A stretch of DNA of 64,000 nucleotides from Balanoglossus misakiensis (Eukaryota; Hemichordata), in NCBI GenBank assembly GCA_040954595.2, contig CM082587.2, positions 8,866,001 to 8,930,000 on the forward strand, written 5' to 3'. The translations under genes were made by a program, and so were the position numbers. Position 1 is the first letter of the stretch. The number at the start of each line of letters is the position of its first letter. Shown here in pieces: positions 48,054 to 59,928 of this stretch. The notes under the pieces were generated by a model. That model did not search any database and was not told the origin of the DNA. It was given only the letters and a program-made list of their open reading frames with translations.

Positions 48054-51000
48054 TCAACGAAGAGGGTTTTTTTGATAATTTTTAACCCCTACTATTCAAA
48101 GACTCGGTTAATTGACAAGTCACATCTCAGCTTAATTATGATTGGTCTCGTTTAATATGTTACCTTTGGCAACATCCATAGACTTAAGTACTTGTTGTGT
48201 ATGCGTTGGAAGGAAATAGTCTTGAGAACAATATTATTACAGAGTATATGACCGAATCATACACCGAGTTAAGTGACGTGGGTCCGCGAGGTTTTGCACC
48301 AAAATGGGGGAAGGGGTTGGCCTATTATCTCTCTGCAATCATAACCCAAATGGCAACATTGGTGGGTTTTTACTGATATAGATCTTATGAAAGGACATCG
48401 GGCCTACATCCGATAACTTGCATTCTTTAATGACATGGGCTCAAGAGCATTTCTTTCAAAAAGACATACACCAAAAGCAAATGATCTATATATGTTCTCA
48501 TTTTACCTCTATCTATTGGAACGCGCGTTTGAAAGAATATTCGACATCTAACCATAACCCCTCCCCCTTCCCAGCCACGGGCAAGTATATCACGAGATGT
48601 TACGCACTTCACAGGCATGGATTTTGTTTAGATTCTACATCCGGAGGAGTAGTTATTTGTTCAATGCCAAACTCATTGCTGTAGCAATCATGTTATATTT
48701 TACCTTTGCCAATCGTGTCTACCTTTGCCAATCTTCCCAAGAAGAGCAACACAATGGAACTGTAAAAACTGTTCGATACAAGGTCAAGTGTGTTTGATTG
48801 TGGACATGGGGTTTGCAGTGTATAAAATGCAAAGAGGGAATCAACAGTTAGAAAACAACGCGATAGAAAGACTTACAAAAACGGGTTAATGGCACCCTAG
48901 CGTACACAATCATCCAACATCGTTTCTCAGGTCGTGGTTATCAACACAGCTCTTGCTCCTAGCAAGTTCAACTGGGTAAGTCTATTGGATTCCAATATTC
49001 CATTTGTCCAATAATCCACTTACATTCCAAATCTCATCACATGGCCATTGGCCGACTATATTCATCTCTTCGATACTATTGGTGTTGTACTTCGTGAAAT
49101 GTGGATTGCAATAATGGGAGTGAAACTAAAGCAAGAGGAGCTGTGGAGTATAAAATATTTATTTTGCAATGCGTTGTGTAACGTAATTTTTAGACAAATA
49201 CGATATGTTTACATTTGAAAGAGAATCGTTTGATTGTCTAAGTGTGCGTGGGATATTTAGCTCTACTTGCCGCCATTTGCGGAAAAAAACATGTGTTATA
49301 TCAGCGGTTGAACATCTTCTTTCAGCGGCCATGTTGAAGACCGTCGGGATATAGTTGTTTTCCCAGTCCCTCTTCTCGGGGCGGAAGTGCAACAACCCCC
49401 AGCAGAGGGGCTGGGTCACCAAGACTAACTCCAGACCGGACTTACTCTGTCGCTAAATCGTCCATGTTACATTCCATCTACCAGTGACAGTTTATATGAA
49501 TAAAACGATTCCGTTACATTGATTGACACATCAGAGGGACAGAATAATAGCTATATCCCTCGATATATCCATGCTTCAAAACTAGAGACGTAGAGGATTC
49601 TCTCAAGCGTTATCAGAAGATTGCTTCATCAGTCGAAGTTTACAAATAGCCCGTTGTCGAAATGACATCGATCCGACACTCCCGAAGTCGCCTGATGTCA
49701 AGATAATAAGCTATAACATTGCAGCCCAGTGTTGTCAAGGGACCCATCGAGCCGGGAAAACACGAATGGCCAGTGCTGGAATATAATTCACAGGTTTTCT
49801 GGATGTTAGACCTGTACCATGCGACTCTTTATGACGTTTTGAGCACACAATGGAAAGACTAGGACACATTTGTACGAATCCCGTCCAATCGTGTCTTTTC
49901 TGAAATTAGGTTATTTCATCCAGACAATATAACACTAGTGGTCATTTAAAAAATAGAAAATGTCCTGCTGTGTGGATGAGATGACATCGATAATACTCTC
50001 CACGCACTAACATGGTAATGCCCGAATATATTACAACTGCAAAAATGTCACCACTGGAAGATATTCATAACCAATTAAAACCTAAGTAAATAGAATGTGT
50101 ACCGATCATTTAGTGCCATACGCATGTAGGATCATTCATTTGTTCAATCTGTACAAGCGACACAGACTTGATAGAGTTTACAGAAGTATACGGTTAAATG
50201 TGAAGTACTGGCGATTTACATCCTGATTCTGTGTGAGTAGTAATTGCTACTCTTCGCAATGGTTGTTCTTTTTGTTGACTAAGGCAGAAAAGCGATGTTA
50301 GAAGAGGTCTGTAGCAAACCATATAATACAGCCGATGGTCTCACGCTATGTATTTGAAAAGTTTTGGGCTTTCTGGGTATTTTGCAATTTTAAAATCAAT
50401 GTCAGCCACTCCTTAGATAGCTCCGACGCTGTTAAGTCTGATTAAAGCAACAAATGGTAACAAGTCATCCGATCAATTCTACATGACTATTTATGGCAAA
50501 TGCACGAGAGGAAAGCTCAACAACAATAGGCCGAGGCGTAGCCGAGCCTTCCCCGCGCTCCACCCCATAATAAACGACAATGGTCACTATGAAACTCATT
50601 ATTTTCTGTTACAATAGAAATATAACCACATCAAATCCACAATTTAATTTCAAGATTTTGGAGTACGAGAATTTTGGCTTGCCGGGAATATGGACAAGCA
50701 CAATTCATTTACAGTTTTGGTACAGGGGGGTGGGGAGGGAAGGGGGCTAGGGAACTGGTGAAACGACAATCATCCAAGAAGTATGCATGTACTTGCAACG
50801 GATCACTTGCAATGTGTGGATTGACCACAGCAGATTCACCCAATGAAATGGAAATCATGATTAGACTGCAGACGCTTATACACGGTGCATAGTGAAATGA
50901 TACACTGTGTGGTGAAAATATGACATTGTGTGTATATAACGGATAATGGACTGCATGTTGCTTGGTGACATGGACACCAATTAAGGCAAGTACGTTCCTA

Positions 51001-52095
51001 TAGTGTAAGGTCTGTAAGAGTAATACATTAAATTTGATGCACAGTCGACCTCTCTGTGAGTGCCAGCGTTCCTTTGTGGCGGTGAACAAAGATGTGTGAG
51101 AGTGAACGGCGAGTGATGGAATTTAACCGCAGTCAGACTTAGTTTTCCCGCGTAACCGATAACTCAAGGGTAAGCAGACAACCAGTAGGCAGTTACACAA
51201 ACTAAGTGAAATGCGCGCTGAACACGCAACACAAAAATCCATCAAATTTAAGAGGAAACGCGGTGCCTTACCGACGCCAAGGTGATAAAATACTGCATCT
51301 GTCACTGTAGGCAGAAAGTTCCAATTTTTCACTGGCACTTTATGTATTGATGCCTTAATTATCAGTCCGCTTACCACTCGTCTATTTGAAATTAGATGAA
51401 GTCTGATGAGAGATCACGTTCCACATGCATTTCGCAACTGCTGTTGGTCACTTATTTGTTAGCGATCATGCAATCTTGTTAGCAATGCTCCGTGAGATGG
51501 TCATTATATTGTTCTTGCTGTTCAACTGATTATTCAGTATAAGTTAGTGCCTGACATTGTCTACTTATTTTCTTTCGCTGACTTCTAGTGACGAACTACA
51601 TGTGAACCCTTTTCTGAAAACTTTCATTGAAAATATGCAACTTGACAGTAAATTTGCATGAAACTCTTTAATTTTGCATGCAATATATTTGCAGGCTCAA
51701 TACACTATACGTTAACTAGCTAGAAGTGATTTGTGTTTATTACGACTTTTATTGAGTGGCTGATTTACTTAAACGAGTATATTCTTCGAGGCTTTACATA
51801 ACATCATGTCACTCAATCAAGAAATAATGGATGTATTGTGGGAAATATAAATAATAAGTTATACAAATAAATTACAAAGTTTCTGTTCCAAAATACTGTT
51901 GGGATAACTTTTGCAAAATAAGCATTATTCTGGCACTGTAACATTGCACGAATGTTTTGAAGATCTCTTTGAAAAACCAATGAATAGCTGCAATGTGAAA
52001 CTACAAGCTCTGCAGATCGGTATTTTCCCCACAAGGTACAGGTGTGCAGCTGGTACACACGTGTAAGACTGGATTTTCAAATTAGTCTCCCCTTT
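48054..52095. other. Long non-coding interval
   Basis: No gene recognised. A minus-strand acceptor-donor pair (TTTCTGCCTACAG and GTAAGG) brackets only 33 bases near 51268-51305 and is noted as a possible microexon. The 126-codon minus-strand frame at 50709-51089 has no motif. A short GC-rich AGGCCGAGGCGTAGCCGAGC near 50529 forms a small hairpin. Confidence 0.4.
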
Positions 52096-52265
52096 ATGAC
52101 GCAATTTTCTGTCTCAGTCGCCATTGTTCTTCTGGCCATTACTTTGGGTCTCGCCTCTGTTTCACCTTCTCCACCGGCATGTTATGCTGATGAAGTTGCC
52201 AATGTTTTTCACAGCAAGTACATGATAGTCTTCTCTATCGACTCCTTGAAACGTCACAAACCGAG
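52096..52265 (+). CDS. Candidate first exon of a secreted or membrane protein
   Basis: An ATG at 52096 opens 56 codons ending at a consensus donor (CCGAG then GTAAGATG). The N-terminus (MTQFSVSVAIVLLAITLGLA) is a clear signal-peptide-like hydrophobic stretch, followed by a small, Pro/Ser-rich, cleavage-prone segment (SVSPSPPA) and then a mature-looking CYADEVANVF. The exon ends in phase 2. The frame is also open upstream to 52042, but the second Met is preferred because it begins the hydrophobic core. No family was recognised and the next exon was not found. The sequence supports secretion; the function is unknown. Confidence 0.45.
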
Positions 52266-53040
52266 GTAAGATGCGCTCTTTTTGTTTATACAATTTTCTT
52301 TATGCACAGCGGAATTCTCATCCCGCCGAATTCCGAAATCTGAATTTATCACAAGTTGAATGGTATAAGTAATGACGCGGCACTTTCTGTTCAGGGCAAT
52401 ATGGCCGCCGTTAAGTCATAAAAAATTCCAGATATGTTTGACCAGTTACACTATCCGCTCAGTTCCAATCTCAAATAACTACTGAAGAAATCATGAAGGC
52501 ATGTAACAGTGAATACATCTGTAATTGTGAATGTGCTGAAGTTTGAATTTTAACTGTAAGATTTCATTGAACTTCTTGACGTTGAAAATTATTTTTCTTC
52601 ATTCCGAACTCTTACTAATGTATCGCGTATCGTGACGTATTCATTACACGTGTTGTATGTAACTTAGTGCTGGACACGGCATTTATGACGTGAACAACTA
52701 AATTTTAGGGGTAATTATTCGCGCATATATGGACGAGAACAAAGAATGTGGTAAAAAAGCGGTAAAAATCATGATATAACTGGATGAAATGCCATAAAGC
52801 TCCAGCAAAAAAAGAAAACGTCAAATGAAAAGGAATTAAAATCGAAAAGGATAAACTTACAAAGGAATTACAATAAAAATGGTTGAACTTACAAAGTTGA
52901 CGCGTCGAAAACACAGAGTATCTGGGCGTCAGTGAATGGAGAATGATGGGAAAAGACCCCCTAGAAAAGAAATGACGGAGGCGGAGGGACACCCTATAAG
53001 CGAGTAAAATTCGTGATGGAACAATCACCAGGGTTGTTTT
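52266..53040. other. Non-coding interval, partly 3' flank of the Penelope-like relic
   Basis: Minus-strand DNA from 53040 leftward continues an open frame out of the Penelope relic, but after the conserved C-terminus the translation is low-complexity and Phe/Ser-rich, consistent with untranslated sequence. It would be intron if the 52096 exon is real. Confidence 0.4.
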
Positions 53041-53690
53041 TTCATTGTTAAGTTTATTGGGTGAAGGAATGTCAAGGACACTAATAATTTTCAATTTCAT
53101 TTGTTTTCTAACAATGTCTTTCTTGCAATGCACCTTGCAGATACCGGCGATTGGAATTGGTCGGTATTGTGGTCTCCGTTGTTGAAGTGTTGTGCTATCA
53201 CTGTGGGTTTAGTATATTTTTATACTGTAATATATGTTCGTATATGCGTGTGCGTATAGCTGTCGCTGTCGCTTCGTTTCCCCGACGTATAATAGATTGC
53301 ATTTCGTACATGTGATGATGTATATTAGGTTGTGGGTGTTGCAGTTCCTGTGGCCGTTCATCTTGTATAATATTTCTTCGTGTGCTGATTGAGGATCTCT
53401 GAATTTGCTGGTGTTAAACATAAACTTGTAATATTGGCATTTGCTGCATGGGGTGCTGTGGCTGTCCTGTTTGTCGTTGTTTGTTCGTTGAAGTTTAGAT
53501 TTGACTGAGATTGGCCGCCTGGCGGGTGATGAAGTGATTGTTACCTTGGTTGACTGGTTTGCTTGTAGAATGTGCCAGTGTTTTTTTCACGATGGTAGAG
53601 ATACTTGGTAGTTCTGGATGGTGCGTGAGGAGTAGGGGAATCCTAGTCTTTTGCGAGGTCGCCACGATTTAAAATACCGGACCTGGCATC
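53041..53690 (-). pseudogene. Penelope-like retroelement relic (linker, GIY-YIG endonuclease, C-terminus)
   Basis: The minus strand carries in order: KSWRPRKRLGF (~53675-53640); LLLTHHPELPSI (~53635-53600) in a shifted frame; HWHILQ (from ~53580) and RRPISVKSKL after an A7 run with one extra base; a Cys pair PCSKCQYYKF (~53450); the GIY-YIG core LIYIITCTKC..LLYVGET (~53330-53275); YEH (~53240) and PTVIAQHFNNGDHN (~53207-53165) in other frames; and DIVRKQ...LNNE ending near 53041. This is the C-terminal part of the Penelope-type polyprotein, where the endonuclease nicks target DNA. At least three frame changes and a stop show that it is dead. The reverse transcriptase part is absent to the right, so the copy is 5' truncated. 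Confidence 0.75.
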
Positions 53691-55379
53691 ATTGTGACAA
53701 ACCTAATAAACATCACGAATTGCAGATAGGCCAGGTGCTATCATTTTACTCACAAATTATGAAGAATGTGTGTGAAACGCTATTTGACAAGTTGTGTATT
53801 TGTATACAAGTTTAATTAAATCAGCATGACAAATTTAATAACTGGAAATATTGCCGATCAGCTGTATTTAACCAAGTCAACGCAAGTAGGGCCTATGCAT
53901 ACTGTACGTATTGTACAGAAAACTCAACTCGAAATTCATGATGCAGATGTTTTGAAACTACTCAGACTTGAAGTGAACTGACGTTTCTGTCATTTGTCAC
54001 TGCATGCCACTATGCGACACTCCATAAATCTCTATTTCAAGCGAAAACGGAAGTTCTTTAATCAAACTAATTATATCTTACAATAAGCAGTTACACGGGA
54101 TTTTTCCAACGAAACGTCAATTAGACCCGAGACGAACCGAATATTTTAGTGATACAGCACTTTGAAAGCTGACAATCGTTCAGCTTATCTGACTTTTGGC
54201 ACGATACTATGGCAGCCGACAACCGACGCTTCCCTCACTAACTGCCCCCCCCCCCCCCCCCCCCACACACACACAAAACCACATTGTCGGCCTCTATCCA
54301 TTTAAAACTCGGAAGGGAGCCAGGAAGTGAATCCTCTCAGGTAACAGCGCAAATCATGTGATCCAACCCGTCTTCCACACACTCTCTCTTTATATCAATC
54401 ATATAAGCCAGCTTCGCAGCAGTCAAAAATATTGCACTAATTAGAACACTTTGATATTTGCAGTTTATTGATTAGAAACTGCAATGTGCCTTTAATAACT
54501 GTATACTACATGCCGAATTTAGAGGGGCAATTTTCAATCCCTGGTTCTCGCATTAAATCTTGTTGACAATTGACTGTTTGTGTGGTACAAACCTTTTGTT
54601 TTCCATTGAAATCTTTATCAAGTTAATACGTTTGCTTTTAGATAAAGCTGATAAGGAAGGTGTGCCTTTAAGGTATCATGTCAGCTGACAACGACAGCTC
54701 ATGAATATAAATGCGCATCTTAGGAGACGAGGAGAAACTCCAAGTATGATACGGCCATGAGGATAGGCAAAGGCAACAGCAGTTCCGAATTATAATCAAC
54801 GTAATCGAAGTCCTTGAAAAACACAGGCAGGGCACTCCTGAACATTCGCCAAGGTTTAACCAGCCTCTCTGGCATTTAACACAATTCTGCATATTACTCT
54901 CCATGCTCACTCATGACGTCATATTATCATGTAAGAAGATTGACGACCAAACGAGATTAGGAATACAATCAGTACAAAATTACTGCATAATCAGTCACAG
55001 AAAATGGTGTTTAACTTTAACTGCTCCAAGTTGGCAACTGCATGCTGTCAAATCACTGATTGATACTTCTGAAAATGTCGAATTCCTTTGGTCACGTGTG
55101 ATAATGTGTGCGACGTATTCCGGTGATCACAACTCAAGTACCCTTCGCCATAATTAAAATAAAATATGTAGCGTGAAAGTCGCATGTTAAAGCTGTTTGC
55201 CTAAGAACGTATTTGTTTGATAGCAAGAAAATGTATCTAGCACGTATAGGAAAGGCTATACACACCATGTAGTCACTTGATGTTAACACAGTGGAAAAGT
55301 CAAAATGGAAGGGCACAAAGTCAACGATGACATTGATCGTCTGATCGTCCTAGTAATGTGGTGATTATGATTACTGAGG
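53691..55379. other. Non-coding interval
   Basis: AT-rich with a C20 run and CA tract at 54245-54276. No gene recognised; the Penelope similarity does not continue past about 53690. Confidence 0.45.
54245..54276. repeat. C20 homopolymer followed by (CA)n
   Basis: Twenty C in a row, then six CA-type units. The homopolymer length is likely unreliable in assembly. Confidence 0.9.
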
Positions 55380-55500
55380 GCGGACAGGACTCTGGAGACA
55401 TATCCCGTTCCAAAGTCAATTTGAAATGAGAGGGAAACAGTCGGACAGCCCTGATAGACTCCTCTTGTTATTTTCCAAAACTGTCCTTCATCACGTTCTC
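55380..55500 (-). pseudogene. Possible LINE reverse-transcriptase scrap
   Basis: The minus strand reads QFWKITRGVYQGCPTVS within an 85-codon open frame. GVxQGCPxS is the hallmark block of non-LTR reverse transcriptases, and a preceding F.IxRG fits too. After it the expected PLLF block is lost or frame-shifted. No YxDD box was found nearby. A chance match cannot be excluded. Confidence 0.25.
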
Positions 55501-56614
55501 GTCCACAAAAACACCAACAAGACAACACCCTCGTGCACATCTATCTAATCCCCACACCAGCTGTTTACGGACCTATTCTTATCTGCAGTGGTGTTTACAA
55601 TTCACTTCTTTATCAACCTATATATACGCAAATTGTTTAATTTAAATATTTACCAACTTGGATTTGGAGAAAAATGACCTAAACTTCGTAAACATCCAAC
55701 CACTCATGTAAGACCTTGAAATGTTGAACTAAAGCTGCGCGAATGGTTGCAGCCAAATAGCTATATTCCTTGAGTTCTTAGATTTACATTCAATCATGAA
55801 TCAGCTATCGGCAAAGTAATAAACCACCAAACCACTTTTGATAAGCATATGCCATTTTGCGAATTAGCAAAGAAGTCTGACGTGCTTAATATTCTTGGAT
55901 AATTTGCATTCAGTGGTTGCCTTCTGAGATTTCCACCATTTGGCCAGTCTTCACAAAAAACAACAGTTGTCAGTACGTAGTTGTTTATAGTTCTGCAGTC
56001 AAGGTTTCTTGCAAGCAATCCACGTGATATCCCATGGCGATGCGATGCATGTCACAACAAATTGTTTGTCACATTGTAACAGTTGCAACCTGCAAACGTA
56101 ATAATGTACAAACGCAGTTCCTGAGAATAGAGATCTCCTTAGACTTGACAATATGTAATCGTATAGAGGAATACGTGTATATATCATTTGCCATCGGAAC
56201 ATTTATTCATGCATGATTTTCGTGTCACGTTGGATTGCGACAATTGTGTGCACAAGAGTGCTTAATATTCGTGACAAAAGCGTCCGGAAGGTAGGACAAT
56301 CATCAACACTCATTTGCGGGATTCTAACTAGAACCTACCGTGCATTTCTAGAGTCAATGAAGACATCGTACAAAACCACTCAGCTAAATCCCCCCACACC
56401 AATAGCGAGCGAAACAATGGCTTTGAAACATGTAAGAATGCTGTCACCGAATTCAGGTGGTACTGTGCTCGTATTTGCATGAATTAGTTTGTACATCAGA
56501 AAATGTTATATCAAATTTGTCTTATTAGCAACAACCTGGCCGATATGGGATATCTATTCTTGTTTTTGATTTTGTTTGTTTTTTGTTTTGGGGTTAGGGG
56601 AGATTACACGTGAT
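55501..56614. other. Non-coding interval
   Basis: No gene recognised. A plus-strand frame at 56213-56482 contains an acceptor-like and a donor-like site (AAACAT then GTAAGAATG at 56429) but no motif. Confidence 0.4.
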
Positions 56615-56763
56615 TTAAATATATACGGTCACCTATGCAAATTTAATACAAGTATGGCCAATCGCAGATTGTCAGTGGGTGGCATACGCAAAATTTTTTC
56701 GCCACCTTATGATCATTCGAAGACTTAGGCGCGCCCGTTTGACCATGTATGCGTTATATTTAA
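56615..56763. mobile_element. TTAA-flanked MITE, family A, copy 3 (inverted, deleted)
   Basis: It starts at TTAA (56615-56618) with ATATACGGTCACCTATGCAA and runs in the orientation opposite to copies 1 and 2. GGCCAATCGCAGATTGTCAG and GTGGGTGGCATACGC match their reverse complements. About 25 bases between the end and the CCAAT block are missing, and the far end (after CGCCACCTTATG) has diverged and lost the terminal repeat, though a TTAA lies at 56760-56763. Confidence 0.7.
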
Positions 56764-57179
56764 AGGTTCGTTCTGAGAGAGGATAGCATTTCACATGTCC
56801 CCTCTTGGGTCGAGAATTTACCATCTTGAATTTGGCCAAAAGTTTCGCCAATAGCTTACCTTAAGTGCAAAATCACCTCTGAGTTCAAACATTATTATGG
56901 TTGGGGTTACTAATGTACAACAGAGAACGGAAATCAATGTAGTCAGACTCAGGTCTGTTAAAGATTCTCTGTTTAATTTGACTAAACACGAGCACTCCAT
57001 GTGACTAGAGTGTCTTGACACTTTCAGTCATAGGATTGCATGACGGAGATTTTTCTTTGGCCATATCTTCAATAATTCGCTACGCCTGTCACTAAAACAG
57101 TTCTTCCTATTCGAAAATAGAACCTGTGAACCAAAGCTGATCGAAGTCTGATAAGTGGTTCCTGGGATATAGTTCGAAG
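56764..57179. other. Non-coding interval leading into a microsatellite
   Basis: No gene recognised. The last 100 bases, ending CTGGGATATAGTTCGAAGA, run straight into a GACA repeat, an arrangement typical of the 3' tails of some non-LTR elements and SINEs, but no body could be identified. Confidence 0.35.
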
Positions 57180-57235
57180 AGACAGACAGACAGACAGACT
57201 GACAGACAAACACACGTACAGAGAGAGAGAGAGAG
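57180..57235. repeat. Compound microsatellite (GACA)n...(GA)n
   Basis: GACA units with one interruption, then CACACGTACA and a GA dinucleotide run. Confidence 0.9.
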
Positions 57236-59764
57236 AACTGGCGATGACATTACAATGTACCTCACGTGAGTTTCATTTTAGAGTTTCATGTGGCACCAAA
57301 CTCATTATTTTTAACCTAAACAATTTCCCGCCGTGGTAGTGGCATAGTGGCATCTTTTTGTTGTATGGACTTACCAGGTTCACCCCAAACACGGGCCAGT
57401 GAAATGATGATTTTCAATGGACCATCCATCGTGTCATATCTCACCATAGCTTGCCACCACAAAGAACGTCAGCTTTTAATAGATGCATATTTTTCACATA
57501 AGTCACTCAATATTTTTGTATTAGACAGGCAGAATACTTATTTTTTGTGGAATTTGCAAGGAGATCAGTCAAATTTCCGGAAATTCTCAGACCCGCTCAC
57601 GCGGTCGTAAATTATCACGCCCCTCTCTTAAGTCACTGCACGCTCTCTCCCGAAATACAAAGAATATGCTCACATCTTTCTTCAAAACTCTAAATCTTAT
57701 GGTATCCATGAATTTATATGAATAACGATTCTATAACTTGGAAATTGCTTGAACAGAATTCCTCAAAAGGATGACCTGATACAGTTAAGTGACATAGTCC
57801 CAATAGAAGGAATAACTAATCGAATAATCAATCAATCAATCAAGTAATTAATTACAATTTGTGTGTTGTAAAATGATAAAGGGATAACATAAGAGAAATA
57901 ACGTGAAGTTGTAGTGAATGGAGATGGCATATATGCAATGATTCACAGGTGTCTGTATCCAGATACTAGTTTGCAATTCGTTTTAGCGTAAAGGTCGTTC
58001 TGCTTGACATACTGTGTCGGTTGGAGTGACTTTTTCCCTCGCACCATTTCATTTCATTTCCGTCGATGGCTTTGTCAACGCATCGCAAGTCACTCTAATG
58101 TTCACACAAACACATAGTTTGATTTCCGTCTTGCTTTTACCGCTGAGTAAACGAACAAACAACAAACACCCATGAAACATAAATGACTTGCCACTTTGCG
58201 ATTGATTGAGAGAGGAACTGTCGGTAAGCTGGAAGAGACATTAAACACGAGGTTATCACCGTTTGATGTGGATTGCAATTTATCACTTTTGTAAACTCAT
58301 AAAGTTGGCGACAAGCAATGGATATGCCCAACAAATGCACTTAAGCTGCACCGTCAAAATATGCACGCTACATGCCATGCCACATATCAATATGCTGTAC
58401 ACAGCTTCTGCCGCCATAATACGTAAAGCTTTTAAAAACCGTTTTATGGTTTTATTATGTAAACCATATTCGTTTATTGAACAATAAATCGTATGTCATT
58501 TTATTGTAATAACATTTTTTTCACGAATCTGTCTGGCGGATTGTCTGCATGGTGAAAGGGTTGGGGAATTGCACGCGTCTTGTCATATTTTTATTCAAGA
58601 AAACAAATTTGCTAGCATAAAAAGTCACATGTTTGTAATTTGACTACAGAAAATAAATTCTGCATGCTTTTCGTGTAACCTAATGGCGGTTATAGTTCCC
58701 GCACTAGTACAGTCGCGTATACCTATTGTAACATACGGCACGGATCCACCCGCACACGGATACTTAGGCCGGGCTCCATTGTAGCGGAATATCAACTTTT
58801 GCACCGAGTCTCTTCGGGGTAATTTTGAAACATTATTTAATCGTTTATTTGTTTATTGCCGTAAACTACGGTACCGACCGACAATACGTTTTCAATTATC
58901 AGTAGTCAGATACAGGATAAGACGGTCGGAAACGGAAAATACCTTCATTTTAAAATTAACTATGCCAGTATAAATGTAATACACGCTAGAACTATGTGAT
59001 TGACAAAAACACCATTGGATGCTACTGTGGCATCAATATTATGATGACATCCAGATTGTAACCACCAGAACATAGAGGGCGTTCTCTGACCAAGAAATTG
59101 GGGTCGACCCAAATATGTATTCCTCGTCATAGCCAGAATCAGTCGGAAGATGACATTTACGAAAAGAGGGGTACCCTGTAGGTGTGTAAGGTTAGCGAAA
59201 GGCGCACATCAAAGCTAAGCTGACAGGTTTGATTTCTTATAAAAAGTGCCTGTTTTTGATAATCCACCGAATCTACATTTAACTATATTGGAAGCAATTC
59301 GCGTCGTGTGACTTGAATCACAGTTATACCTTCATGAAAATGATTATCGCAGTTTTCTCCGCTGATAGACGGAGTGCATGCTGTGCATCAAAGCTTTGGA
59401 GTAAACGCGATTTGTTTTGCCGATGGAGATCTTCAAGTTGTTGATTTGACCCTGGGAGAGGGGAATCAATTATTGCACTATAAAAGTGTTATTTTAACCA
59501 TTACCAAATAAAAAATGTAGAGACAGTAACTGTGACACTACGCTTTAAATTTACGAGAATGGATACATATATCCGATGTGCATTGCATGAGTTACATTTC
59601 ATACCTACAGCGTCAGACATGTATATCGCCTACGGGTAACGAAGAAAATATGTCCTTAAATGGGAAAGTTCACATATGAACCTACAGACAATATTTCAAA
59701 GCAGTCGGACAGCTGTTGTGTTATGTACATACATACATACAAACCCAGAAATGAACTTAAAAAA
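57236..59764. other. Non-coding interval
   Basis: No gene or inverted-repeat element recognised. The 87-codon plus-strand frame at 57347-57610 has no motif. Confidence 0.45.

Positions 59765-59928
<164 letters not shown>

Noticed and set aside
50709-51089. 126-codon minus-strand frame
   Set aside because: No domain, His/Pro-rich patchy composition, no codon bias or splice context; length is within chance for 64 kb.
51268-51305. 33-base microexon between TTTCTGCCTACAG and GTAAGG on the minus strand
   Set aside because: Signals are good, but 33 bases carry too little information, and no neighbouring exon was found to support it.
52705-53040. C-terminal part of a 142-codon minus-strand frame
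   Set aside because: Only its first ~30 codons match the Penelope C-terminus; the rest is Phe/Ser-rich low-information sequence and is treated as untranslated flank.
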